Source of the DNA: Treponema brennaborense | Lineage (GTDB): Bacteria; Spirochaetota; Spirochaetia; Treponematales; Treponemataceae | Direction of reading: 5' to 3' | Assembly: GCA_023666275.1 (NCBI GenBank) | Contig: JAMPCJ010000008.1 | Location: 1 to 64,000, forward strand | Length of the DNA stretch: 64,000 nucleotides | Part shown: in pieces, positions 25,068 through 34,144 of the stretch | Layout of the letters: every line of letters begins with the position of its first letter | Numbering within the stretch: position 1 is the stretch's first letter | Program-made: the position numbers and the translations under genes | Notes under the pieces: generated by a model | What the model was told of the DNA's origin: nothing | The model's database searches: none | Seen by the model: only the letters and a program-made list of their open reading frames with translations

Positions 25068-25913
25068 TCAGCCGCACCGCTGTTCAAGCCGATGCACAAG
25101 GTACGGAATGGCAGTTTCAAAATCAACGCCGTACCAGTTATGATTTTTGTTCTGCATAGTCATTCTGATGCTTTCGACCGTGTAGTCTGCCGCGAGGCGC
25201 ATCGCCTGCTCCGCGGAAAAATCCGCGGCGAGGGCGCCGGCAAAGCAGCTCGCAAATACGTCGCCTGTTCCGTGGAATTTTGCCGGCAGTTTTTCGTGAA
25301 AATATTCGATGACGGCGCCCGTTTCCGGCGTGTATGCCATGATGCCGATTTGTCCGGGACGGGTTTCTATTCCTTTGAGCACAATTGTTTTCGCGCCGAG
25401 CTTCCCCAGCTGTTCGAGCAGATCGTGAATAAATGCTTCCGTATATGAGTTTCCCTGATACGGCACGCCGAGCATGAAAGACGCTTCCGTGATATTCGGC
25501 ATGATGTAATCCGCTTTTGCGCACAGCTTTGCCATTGCTTTTGCGAATTCCATCGTAAATCCGGCGTAAAGCGCGCCGTTGTCTGCCATAACCGGATCGA
25601 CAATCACGGCGGTATTTTCGGAACGGAATGTATCGAATAATTCCGCCACAATATCAAGCTGGCGGAACGAACCGAGATATCCTGTGTACAGCGCATCAAA
25701 GCGAATGCCCTGCTCTTTCCAGTGTTTCGTGATTGCTTCCAAATCGTCTGTCAAGTCGCGGAACGTGAATCCTTTGAACGCAGTATGCGTCGAAAGCACG
25801 GCTGTCGGCAGCACCGCCGTTTCTGTTCCCATTGCGGAAATAATCGGAAGCGCCGCGGTCAGGGAACATTTTCCTATGCAGGAAATATCCTGCACCGTTA
25901 AAACACGTTTCAT
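25068..25913 (-). CDS. pdxY: pyridoxamine/pyridoxal kinase
   Basis: The 281-residue ribokinase-fold enzyme phosphorylates pyridoxal and related B6 vitamers for salvage. Segments include VQDISCIGKCSL near the start, LYTGYLGSFRQ, VIVDPVMADNG near 110, YIMPNITEASFMLG and the ATP/Mg-binding catalytic loop KFHGTGDVFASCFAGAL near 220. The Asp of GTGD is the expected base. AAAGGAG lies seven bases before ATG 25913, so I prefer it to the TTG two codons upstream. The esterase gene lies just upstream on the same strand, 56 bp away. Confidence 0.9.
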   Translation of the reverse strand: MKRVLTVQDISCIGKCSLTAALPIISAMGTETAVLPTAVLSTHTAFKGFTFRDLTDDLEAITKHWKEQGIRFDALYTGYLGSFRQLDIVAELFDTFRSENTAVIVDPVMADNGALYAGFTMEFAKAMAKLCAKADYIMPNITEASFMLGVPYQGNSYTEAFIHDLLEQLGKLGAKTIVLKGIETRPGQIGIMAYTPETGAVIEYFHEKLPAKFHGTGDVFASCFAGALAADFSAEQAMRLAADYTVESIRMTMQNKNHNWYGVDFETAIPYLVHRLEQRCG

Positions 25914-25968
25914 ATTCAACTCCTTTCGGGCGGCGCATTATTGTTTTTGCATCACTGTTTTCCGCCGT

Positions 25969-26862
25969 TCAATGCAGCATGCCGATTTCTTCGAGCCATT
26001 TTTCGAGCACGGCATCCCAGTTTGTTTTGCGCATGAATGTTCCGTTTTTCATGCCGAACGCGTGCCCGCCTGTTTCGTACAGCGCGAATGTGTGGGGAAC
26101 GCCGCTTGCGCTGAGCGCTTCGTCGTAGCGGACGCTGTTGCGGTAATCGACGATCGGATCGTCTTTGCAGGCAAGCAGAAATACCGGCGGCATATCGCGG
26201 GGAACGTGCAGTTCCAGCGACAGCAAGTCGCGGAGCTCTTCCGTGCCGCGGCTGCCGAGCAGGCTTCTGCGCGAGCGTTTATGCGCGATGTCGTCCTGCA
26301 TGGATATAACCGGATACACCGAGATAACGTAATTCGGGCGGACATTTGTTTCTTCCAAGCCGAGCCTGACCAAAACGTTACCTTCGGGGCAGGCGCCTGC
26401 CATGGCGACAAGATGCCCGCCGGCGGAAAATCCGATGCAGCCGATTTTTTCCGCATCGATGTTCCGCGCTGCCGCGTTCTGCCTGACAATTTGTATCGAA
26501 CGCTGTATGTCTTCAATCATTGCCGGATGATGATACCAATCCACGCTTACACGATAGCGCAGAATAAATGCCGTTATGCCGGCGCGGCTGAACCATTCTG
26601 CGGTTCTGCGCCCTTCCGTTCCCATGCCGAGGTGGTGATAGCTGCCGCCGGGGCAGATGATGACCGCCGCGGTGTTCCCGTGCGCGTTTTCCGCAGGGTA
26701 CACGTACAAAATGCTGTCCTTTACGCAGTTTTCCATGCCCGCAACGGCATCCCAAATATAGATTTTCTCCGTGCCGGCAGCCGCCGCGCGGTGTGCGAGC
26801 AGAAAAAAAACGACTGCGGCGGCGTATTGTCTGACGGCGAGTTTATGTCTGCCTGATTTCAT
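25969..26862 (-). CDS. secreted alpha/beta hydrolase (acetyl-esterase type)
   Basis: The 297-residue protein has an N-terminal signal peptide (about 1-29) and an alpha/beta-hydrolase domain with the oxyanion region ICPGGSYHHLG, the nucleophile elbow GCIGFSAGGH near 143-152, an acid residue in ACKDDPIVDY and the catalytic His in TGGHAFGM. The pattern resembles carbohydrate acetyl-esterases of the BD-FAE/XynB-like group that deacetylate plant polysaccharides. A GH105 hydrolase elsewhere in the window fits plant-sugar scavenging. TATCAT six bases before the ATG suggests a leaderless transcript. Substrate is inferred only. Confidence 0.8.
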   Translation of the reverse strand: MKSGRHKLAVRQYAAAVVFFLLAHRAAAAGTEKIYIWDAVAGMENCVKDSILYVYPAENAHGNTAAVIICPGGSYHHLGMGTEGRRTAEWFSRAGITAFILRYRVSVDWYHHPAMIEDIQRSIQIVRQNAAARNIDAEKIGCIGFSAGGHLVAMAGACPEGNVLVRLGLEETNVRPNYVISVYPVISMQDDIAHKRSRRSLLGSRGTEELRDLLSLELHVPRDMPPVFLLACKDDPIVDYRNSVRYDEALSASGVPHTFALYETGGHAFGMKNGTFMRKTNWDAVLEKWLEEIGMLH

Positions 26863-27084
26863 GCGGGCATGATACTAAATCACGGCGATAGAATCAATGA
26901 TCGGCAGCTTCGGCGGAAAACGGAAGACATCGCGCCGCTTCGCCGAATCGCACCGAAACCGCGCGCACAAAAACTTTCCGCCCGTGCCGAAAGCACTGCG
27001 CATGCCGGCTGTGTCGCGTCTGAATCCGCCGCGACTGCCGCTCGCACGGAATCCGCTTCGCCGAATTGCACCCCGCGCCGCTTA

Positions 27085-27113
27085 TTGCAAAATGCTTCCG
27101 TTGCGGGTACAGT
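27085..27113 (+). promoter_or_regulatory. promoter of rarA, leaderless
   Basis: TTGCAA (27085-27090), 17 bp, TACAGT (27108-27113), then six bases to ATG 27120. The spacing is ideal and no Shine-Dalgarno site is present. Confidence 0.6.
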
Positions 27114-27119
27114 GAAAAA

Positions 27120-29570
27120 ATGGAATTGTTCAATGCGCAGGATCGGAAAAACGAAGGACCGCTGGCGGCGCGCATGCGTCCGCGCAATCTTGATGAGTAT
27201 ATCGGGCAGGATCACATCGTCGGCAAAGGACGGTTGCTGCGCCGAGCCATTGCGGCGGATCAGTTGTCGTCCGTCATTTTTTACGGACCGCCGGGAACCG
27301 GCAAAACAACTTTGGCGCGCGTTATCGCAAATCATACCCGCAGCAATTTTATCACACTGAATGCGGTGCTCACCGGCGTGCAGCATATCCGTGATGCCAT
27401 CGCGAAAGCGGAAGACTTCCGCAGCTTATACGGCAGAAAAACCATTTTATTCGTAGACGAAGTGCACCGCTGGAACAAAAGCCAGCAGGATGCGCTTTTG
27501 CCCTGGGTCGAAAACGGCACATTTATCCTTGTCGGCGCCACAACGGAAAATCCGTTTTTCGAAGTGAATAAAGCGCTTGTCAGCCGCAGCCGCGTGTTTC
27601 AGCTCAAGCCGCTTGCCGCCGATGATTTGCGTGCGGTAGCGGCAAGTGCGCTTTCCGACAAAGAACGCGGATACGGACGCTACCGCGTTCAATTCGAACA
27701 AGGCGCGCTCGAACACCTTATCGACACGGCGAACGGCGATGCCCGCAGCCTGCTGAATGCGCTCGAACTCGCGGTCGAAACAACGCCCGACCAATGGGCG
27801 CCCGATGCCGATCCGTGCATTCCGCCGGAAGGCAGCGTTATCTATATCAGCCGCGAAACTGCGGAAGAAAGCATTCAGCGCAAAGTCGTGCTGTATGACC
27901 GCGACGGCGATTATCACTACGATATTATCAGCGCGTTTATAAAAAGCCTGCGCGGACGCGATCCCGATGCCGCAATGTACTGGCTTGCGCGCATGATTGC
28001 GGCGGGAGAAGATCCGAGTTTTATTTTCCGCCGCATGATTATTTCTGCCTGTGAAGATACGGGGCTTGCGGATCCGTATGCAGTCTGCGTCGTGGAAAGC
28101 TGCGCCGCCGCCTTTGACCGCGTCGGGCTGCCGGAAGGACGCTATCACCTGGCGCATGCCGCGCTGTATCTTGCGACTGCGCCGAAGTCGAACAGTTCCA
28201 TGGCGTTTTTCGATGCGCTTTCCGCCGTCGAAAAAGAAGACGCCGAGGTTCCCAATCATCTCAAAGACGCCAACCGCGACGGAGAAGGATTCGGGCACGG
28301 GGCGGGATATTTGTATCCGCACGCCTACAAGGACCACTGGGTGGCGCAGCAGTATCTGCCCGATGCGCTTGCGGGGCGTGTTTTTTACACGCCGAGCGAT
28401 CAAGGCTATGAAAGAAAAATCAGGGACGACGTGCTTTCGCGGCGGGAAATGCAGATTGCTGCCATGACGGAAACAGACGGCATCGCCGATGCTATTCCCG
28501 ATTCCGACTGGGGACATGCCTCGCATCTGCATCGCGGCGATGCGAAAACTGCGGAAAACCTGACGTTCAGTCCCGGAGGGCGTGCGCGCGATGCATTCCA
28601 AAAGCGCATCGACGTGCACCGCGCGGAATCGCTGCGGACTATCCGCGATGCCGCCGTTTCGCTTGCTTCGCTGTGCCGCCATGACCGTTCGCTTGTGGCA
28701 GGCGCGGACGACGGACTTTTTTTGTGGGAAGTATGGCGCCGAACGCCGGAAGGCTTTACCTCGGGAATGTGCCGTTCCGAAAAAAAACGCGCCGTGCTTG
28801 AACAGTACGGCAGAACACTCGATGCGTTGGAGCGTCCCGCGCTTGTCTGTGCGCCGCAGTGCCTGCCGCCCGATGCATTTTCCGCCGCCGATTTTTGCGG
28901 TGCGGTGCGGCGCGGATTCGGCGATGTATTGTTTGACCGCGTGTTTCTGCGCGATCCCGTTCTGCGTGCGGACGACTTGGAAAACGCCGCCGCGTTTATC
29001 GCGGAACTTGCAGGCGCGCCTTCCGCACGTTCTTCCGAGCAGGATGCTTCGGAGCAGGCGCCGCGCATTCTTTCGCACGGCGGCATGATTATCATTACCC
29101 AGAAGATTCCTTCGGGAACGCAGCGCCTCGCCGATTTGCTTTCGCCCCTGTATCCCGAAGAACGCGAACTTTTTGCGCGCATGAAGCAGGCGGAAGACGC
29201 ATTTTTTTCCGGCACCGTTTGTGCCGCCGAAGCGGAAAAAACAGACGACGTGCGCGCGGTTTTCCGCTGGGACGCCCGCGATTTTGCGCAGGCGCTCCGA
29301 TCTGCGATTGACGGCGGCGGCACGGCGGAAACCGAAACCGAAGACGGCGGCGTTTTTGCGGAACGGAAAACCATATCCGAATCGCGGAAAATCACTGCCG
29401 AAGAAAGCGCGCGCTGGTTCGACACCGAATCTTCTGCCTACGGCAGAACGCTTGCCGCCGAACTCGGCGCAGATAATTTTGCGCGCGTGCGGACATTGTT
29501 TGAACGCGCCGCCGACAGAACATTCACCTGGTCCCGGACGCAGGCGTTTTTCGCCGTTAAGTGCCGATAA
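27120..29570 (+). CDS. rarA: RarA-type AAA+ recombination factor fused to a C-terminal domain
   Basis: The 816-residue protein begins with a RarA/WRNIP1 AAA+ module: PRNLDEYIGQDH, Walker A GPPGTGKT at 56-63, Walker B FVDEVHRWN near 111-119, sensor 1 GATTENPFFEVN and the RarA tetramerisation region with GEGFGHGAGYLYPHAYKDHW near 400-425. RarA acts on stalled replication forks. Residues after about 440 form a further ~375-residue domain not present in the Escherichia coli protein. Such RarA plus unknown-domain fusions occur in other phyla, for example cyanobacteria. The start is fixed by the promoter six bases upstream and by homology. A large antisense open frame here is a GC artefact. Confidence 0.88.
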   Translation: MELFNAQDRKNEGPLAARMRPRNLDEYIGQDHIVGKGRLLRRAIAADQLSSVIFYGPPGTGKTTLARVIANHTRSNFITLNAVLTGVQHIRDAIAKAEDFRSLYGRKTILFVDEVHRWNKSQQDALLPWVENGTFILVGATTENPFFEVNKALVSRSRVFQLKPLAADDLRAVAASALSDKERGYGRYRVQFEQGALEHLIDTANGDARSLLNALELAVETTPDQWAPDADPCIPPEGSVIYISRETAEESIQRKVVLYDRDGDYHYDIISAFIKSLRGRDPDAAMYWLARMIAAGEDPSFIFRRMIISACEDTGLADPYAVCVVESCAAAFDRVGLPEGRYHLAHAALYLATAPKSNSSMAFFDALSAVEKEDAEVPNHLKDANRDGEGFGHGAGYLYPHAYKDHWVAQQYLPDALAGRVFYTPSDQGYERKIRDDVLSRREMQIAAMTETDGIADAIPDSDWGHASHLHRGDAKTAENLTFSPGGRARDAFQKRIDVHRAESLRTIRDAAVSLASLCRHDRSLVAGADDGLFLWEVWRRTPEGFTSGMCRSEKKRAVLEQYGRTLDALERPALVCAPQCLPPDAFSAADFCGAVRRGFGDVLFDRVFLRDPVLRADDLENAAAFIAELAGAPSARSSEQDASEQAPRILSHGGMIIITQKIPSGTQRLADLLSPLYPEERELFARMKQAEDAFFSGTVCAAEAEKTDDVRAVFRWDARDFAQALRSAIDGGGTAETETEDGGVFAERKTISESRKITAEESARWFDTESSAYGRTLAAELGADNFARVRTLFERAADRTFTWSRTQAFFAVKCR

Positions 29571-29945
29571 CGGCGCATTCAATTCTTGCAGTTCAAGTGC
29601 TGAATGCGGCGCCGTTGGCTCGAAGCCGCGTGCGCGTCTTCGATGTTGTTTGGGGTGCCGGTAACGGCACATTCAATTCTTGCAGTTCAAGTACTGAATG
29701 CGCGCCGCCGATTTAGGTTAGCGGAGTATGCTGCATAAAAAAAGCGTGCTGATAGCAGCAATCAATCCACATCGAACGAGCGAATGCGAGTTCGAGCCGC
29801 CGTCGCCCCGACCGGTACTTGAAGCGCAGAAAGTGAATGCGCGCCGCCGATTTAGGTTAGCGGAGCACGCTGCATAAAAAACATGCTGATAGCGGATACC
29901 AATCCGCCCCGAACGGTGTATGGAGCAGATGCAATGAATGCGCCG
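29571..29945. repeat. mosaic of intergenic direct and inverted repeats
   Basis: No gene is seen here. A palindromic unit with arms CGCATTCA and TGAATGCG around CAGTTCAAG occurs at about 29571-29613 and again at 29665-29706. A second unit starting GAATGCGCGCCGCCGATTTA and containing GGTTAGCGGAG and CTGCATAAAAAA occurs at about 29696-29745 and 29834-29884, each followed by a diverged GTGCTGATAGC-like tail. GAATGCGCCGT recurs near 29938 and near 35064. The stretch links rarA to the decayed envelope locus. Confidence 0.6.
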
Positions 29946-29966
29946 TCATCGCTTCGCAAGTAGGGG

Positions 29967-29995
29967 TTGTCTTTCCTCCGAGATACTGCTATATT
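29967..29995 (+). promoter_or_regulatory. candidate promoter of the CsgG-like locus
   Basis: TTGTCT (29967-29972), 17 bp, TGC then TATATT (29990-29995). A GTG follows after six bases at 30002. The -35 lies within a motif GGGGTTGTCTTTCCTCC that also occurs upstream of the Sel1 gene (35113-35129). Confidence 0.4.
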
Positions 29996-30165
29996 TGCCG
30001 CGTGAGAACAGCAGAAAACAACAATATACTTGCAGAAAAATCGCCCGCTGCCGCGAAAAGTGCGGGGGGGGGGCTTCCCAAAACCTCGGCAGCCGCACAC
30101 ACGCTGACGCACCGATTCATCGGCGGCGGAAAGCCAATCGCGCTTTTTCCGAATCTCCGTTCGGC

Positions 30166-31938
30166 ATAAAAACAAATCCGTTTTTACAAACAATATCTTC
30201 TTTTGCAAATAAAACACGCGCAGCGAAAATATGCCTTGCCTTGCTTTTTGCCTTCGCATTATCCGCCGTTTTCTGCCTGCCGACATTCTGTGCCGAATAC
30301 TACACAAAAAGCAGCGTTTCGGGGAAACGCTTTGCCGTGTTTGAGCCGGCGCTGCGCGGAGTGGAAAGCGGCGATGCGGCTTGGCTTCCTACCGCCGTGG
30401 CGGAGCCGCTGCGGACAAATTTCAAGCTTTATATGGGCGTTGTGCTGATTGACATTTCCAACACCGAAAGCGTCAGGCAGATTCAGAGAAAGCAGGAATC
30501 CGGCGCATTTGACCAAAAAACCGCAGTGGAAGCGGGGCGGCTTTTGAATGCGCAGTTCGCCGTGTTTCCGACAATCACCAAAACGAAAAACACATATCAG
30601 CTTTCGTGCGCCGTAACGGATTTGCAGACGGGAGAACGTGTTGCGAGCGCGACTGTGAGCGAGGTTGCCCGCGTGAATGATTTATACGGGTAGGCTTTGG
30701 GAAAGGCGGTGCAGAACCTCGCGCCGCAAATGGGCGTGGAACTTACTTCGCTCGGAAGATTCGCGCTGAGCGGAGCAAGCGAAGATTCGTCGTTCACCGA
30801 GCAAAGCGCATTGGCGCAGCAGGACGTGAACACGCTTACTGCTATTCTGAATGATTTGGACACACGGCTTAAAAAATCCGGCACTTCTTCCTCGGCGGCT
30901 GACGAAGCACAGCGCGCGCAGGCGATGAAAATCGAGGCGGAAAAAAACTTAATGGAGCAAAAGCTCGCCGCCGCGCAGAAGCGTATGAACGACTTGCAGG
31001 ATCGCCGCCAAAAAGAAATGCGCGAAAAACAGCGCGCGGCGGAACGTTCAATGGAAGCACAGAAGAAGCTTGAAAACCTTTCTTCCGAAGTTGACAAAAA
31101 AGCCGCCGAACTGCGCTCCAAGCAAAAAGACAATATGACCCTCGAAGAAAAAATCGTTCTGCTGGAAAAAAAGAAATCGATTTACATGGAATTGAAGTCG
31201 AATGTCGGCGGACAGAAGCAGGCGATTTTCGGCCAGATAAAGAAACTGTACGACGAGCAGAAAAAAGACGAAAACGAAAAGTCGCTCTACCGCAAGGCGG
31301 AACTTGACCTTAACGGAAATCCGACCGAAAACGCAAAGCTGCGTGTGCGCGCGGAAAACGCCGCTTTGCTCGAACGCCTCGAAAAAGAGGCGCAGGAAGA
31401 AGTGCTCGGAGTTGACTCGGCTTCGGAAAAACAGCTTGCAGTTCTGCTCGCGGAAATCGAAAAAGACAAGGCGCTCATTGCAAAAAAAGGAACGACTTCT
31501 TCCGTAACGACGGCGGGAGCTTTTTCCGTAGGAAGCTACAATTCCGTGCAGTATCTTTGGAGCGCGTCCATTTTGCTGCAGCTCGGCGGAAACGAAATCG
31601 TTCGCGAAGAAATTCAAATTCATCTGGACGATATTTCAAAGGCAATTGACAAAAAAATATTTTCCAAAAGCTACGCGGCAAAAGACTACGAGGAATTTCT
31701 CGATGCAGTGGAAGTGTACGACTCGATGTTCGCGATGTCGTCGCAATTCGTATATCTTGAAGTGGACTACAAAATGGAAGCAATGCCGCAGGAATATCCG
31801 TCTTTGTACAAATACACGCCGCTTGAATACCGCATCATGAACTCGCTTAATTCTTCATGCATAAAAAAGATTGCGCCGAAGTCCGCGTCATCGTTCATAC
31901 AGTACACGCCTGTTACCGACATGCGGGGCGCAAAATGA
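30166..31938 (+). pseudogene. CsgG-like/coiled-coil envelope protein interrupted by an in-frame TAG
   Basis: One reading frame runs from a signal peptide-like stretch (AKICLALLFAFALSAVFCL near 30217) to 31938, broken by TAG at 30691. The first part resembles the CsgG/LpoB-like fold (KRFAVFEPALRG, AVEAGRLLNAQFAVFPTI, CAVTDLQTGERVASATVSE). After the TAG the same frame continues with ALGKAVQNLAPQ. A Lys/Glu/Ala-rich coiled coil of about 120 residues follows, then a C-terminal domain ending near YTPVTDMRGAK. There is no usable start codon next to the signal peptide: ATA at 30166 sits where ATG is expected. A GTG at 30002 is separated from this frame by a G-run at 30064-30073. The 3' end overlaps the next gene as ATGA. 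It looks like a recently inactivated envelope gene. Suppression of TAG cannot be excluded. Confidence 0.65.
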
Positions 31939-32925
31939 AGCGGCGTTTTACGGCGTTCGTTCTGCTTGCACTGGCGGCATTTGCCTTCGCAAAAAAACCG
32001 AAAGAAATTCCTGTCTGGGTTTTGGACGTGCAGCAAGAATTTCCTCCGAAGCTTTATATCGCACAGACGGCACGGGCGGATAAGGCAAAAGCTGCACAGG
32101 CGGCGGCAGTGGAAGAACTTTCCCGCTACATTTCGACGCAAGTGGAATCGAATTTGGAAACATCGCTTTCGGTTTTTTCCGACGGAAATTCTGCGGTAAA
32201 AAACGAGCGCATAAGCCACACTGCGCGCATTGCTTCAAACGTAAAGCTGTTTGCGCTGCGGACAACTGCGCCGTACTATGACAAAAAAAAACAGGGAATG
32301 GATTTGCGCCGCGTACATAAAGCGTAGCGAAGCCTGGAGCGCGTACAAGCCCGCAGTGGAACAGGCAAAATCGGAATTCTACGAGTTTTTGAACAAAGCG
32401 AAAAATTCTCCTCCGCTGGAAAGCCTCGTCTTTTTTGACGGCGCGGCGGAAAAAGGCGCGGACTTTTTGGAAGCATTGGAACTGGCGGTACTCATAAGCC
32501 CCAAAGACCATGCGGCATACAGCGAAGATCGGGCGGCGGTTGCCCAAGTGCCGCTCCTTGCAAAACAGGCGCGGCTTTCATGCACCGTTTGTTTGAACGT
32601 CGCCGGCGACTATGAGGGCGCGGTAAAAAACGCCTTGCTGAAAGCGTTCGAAGACTTGGGCTTTACTGTTGCGGAAAACGGATTTTACACGGCGCGCGCG
32701 GTGGTGAAACAAAACCTGAGCGGAAACGAAAGCGAAGGATTCGAACTTTATCCCGAAGCAGAAGTTTTTATTGCGCAGGGCGGCACGAAAGAAAGCGCGA
32801 GTTTTTCGGCGAAAGTTTCGGAAAAGACTTTTGCCTGGACAAAATCGCGGGCGCTGCAAACGGCATTTTCAAAATTATCACAGCAAATTCAAGATGAGTT
32901 TTCGCAAAAATTCGCTTTGCATTGA
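31935..32925 (+). pseudogene. LPP20-like envelope protein, frameshifted at a run of nine A
   Basis: The ATG overlaps the upstream stop. The product starts with a signal peptide (MKRRFTAFVLLALAAFAFA). An LPP20-like region follows with PVWVLDVQQEF, YIAQTARADKAKAAQAAAVE and ELSRYISTQVESNLE. The frame stops at 32327, after a run of nine A at 32283-32291. Dropping one A joins it to the frame that reads NREWICAAYIKRSEAWSAYK and continues for about 205 residues, to 32925. LPP20-like proteins are outer-membrane-associated and in flagellated bacteria accompany FlgO/FlgP/FlgT-type factors. The role here is unknown. The frameshift, the nonsense codon upstream and the frameshift downstream suggest that the whole locus is decaying. 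Confidence 0.7.
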
Positions 32926-32973
32926 AAGCCGTTTGCTTATGCAAGCGGTACTTAAAAAGCTGTTCACAAACCT

Positions 32974-33057
32974 GTCATCGCGATCGAGTCCAGAGCGCGC
33001 GGCAATCCGTTTTTTAAAGCGGATTGTTCCGACCGCCTGCGGCTGTCCTGCAATGAC
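32974..33057. repeat. palindromic ATTGC-type intergenic repeat, copy 2
   Basis: GTCATCGC (32974-32981) and GCAATGAC (33050-33057) form the outer arms, and GGCAATCCG and CGGATTGTT form the inner arms. The overall design is the same as the copy at 1384-1459. Confidence 0.6.
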
Positions 33058-33113
33058 AAACTGCGGCTGATGACAAGGTTTTTGAATATAAATTTTTTAT
33101 TATGGAGGATTTT

Positions 33114-33834
33114 ATGAAAAAATCATTCAATGGTGTCTTCGCCTTGGCGGCGGTGCTCGCGGTGTTTGCAGGCTGTGCTACCACGAGCAATGCGGAAAAA
33201 ACTTCCGATGCAAAAACGGCTTCGCAGAAATCCGGCAGGTTCGAGATAATCGACTGGAACGGCGCGGCGTTCGGCTCGGCGGCTCCCGCCGACTGGATGC
33301 AGTATGCGGAAGAACGCGACTACTCCGCGTTTGAAAGCACCTCCGCGGGCGAAAAAGTGAAAAACAGATTTTATGTGATTGTTTCCGGAACACGCCCCCG
33401 CGAAAAGCGCAACGGACAGCACATCCCTGAAACTTTTGCAGGAAAATGTCACAGCCCAATATGCCGCGGAAATCGCACGCGGACTGAACCAGGCAGTTGA
33501 CGCAAGATTTGCGGGCGTACTCGGCGACGACGAGGACGCACAGCAGACACTCACCGCAACCGCCGCCAAAGCCAAGTTTGCGGGATTCAGCAAAGCAAGC
33601 GACGGCTGGATTCTGCGCCAAAGCAAAAGCGATTCTTCGCAGTATATATATTCGTATATCGCGGTTTATGCCTGCGACAAAGATGTGTGGCAGAGCCAAG
33701 TGGCTGCCTACATAAAAAGCTTCGGTGTGAACTCGAAAAGCGAGAACATGAAAAAAGCTGCGGAAATGGCGGATTCTCTTGCCGACGAACTTTCCGACCC
33801 GAAAATGTTCGGCGAACTTTCGGCACAGGAATAA
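33114..33834 (+). pseudogene. small lipoprotein, frameshifted at a run of five C
   Basis: GGAGGA lies upstream of ATG 33114. The product starts with a lipoprotein signal peptide ending FAGC and continues EKTSDAKTASQKSGRFEI, DWNGAAFGSAAPADWMQYA and FYVIVSGTRP. The frame then shifts: after CCCCC near 33391-33395 it runs out of frame to a stop at 33500. Removing one C joins it to AKSATDSTSLKLLQE, and then QYAAEIARGLNQAVD, GWILRQSKSDSSQYIYSY and KMFGELSAQE, ending at 33834. The downstream part resembles domains of LPP20-like lipoproteins. It stands 188 bp after the LPP20-like gene, behind a palindromic repeat, and belongs to the same decaying cluster. Confidence 0.68.
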
Positions 33835-33844
33835 GGCGCCGCGT

Positions 33845-33917
33845 GTTATTGCGAGCCGGCTTGACGGCGAAGCAATCTCTTATGGATTGCTTCAATGCTA
33901 ACGCATTTCGCAATGAC
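33845..33917. repeat. palindromic ATTGC-type intergenic repeat, copy 3
   Basis: GTTATTGC (33845-33852) and GCAATGAC (33910-33917) form the outer arms, and AGCAATCT and GGATTGCT form the inner arms. It lies directly after the broken lipoprotein gene. Confidence 0.65.
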
Positions 33918-33935
33918 GCGCCGCTGTCGGGCAAA

Positions 33936-34058
33936 GCGCGTAAATTTGAAAATTTGCGGCATTGTCAGCGATGCAAGACGCCTAAAATCGAAAATTTTGC
34001 ACATTGTCGGTGATGCAAGACGCGCAAATTCCGAAATTTGCGGCATTGTCCGTCAGAC
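33936..34058. repeat. 43-bp tandem repeat, three units, each with an AT-rich palindrome
   Basis: Three units start near 33936, 33979 and 34022. Each contains an AT-rich dyad (AAATTTGAAAATTT, AAAATCGAAAATTTT, AAATTCCGAAATTT) followed by GC(G/A)CATTGTC and, in the first two, GATGCAAGAC. They occupy most of the 310-bp gap between the broken lipoprotein gene and the helical protein gene. There are no unique spacers, so this is not a CRISPR array. Confidence 0.65.
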
Positions 34059-34144
34059 AAAATCAATTTGTTGAAAAATTCGGTGTTTCGCGCAAACGGC
34101 GAAGCGCCGAATTTTATTTTTTTATAAAAGGAGTTGGAGGGAGC

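Noticed and set aside
27447-29672. Very long open frame antisense to rarA
   Set aside because: It has no homology and follows from the GC-rich third positions of the sense gene. No ribosome site or promoter serves it.
33936-34058. Possible CRISPR array
   Set aside because: The units abut one another without unique spacers, and no cas gene is present in the window.
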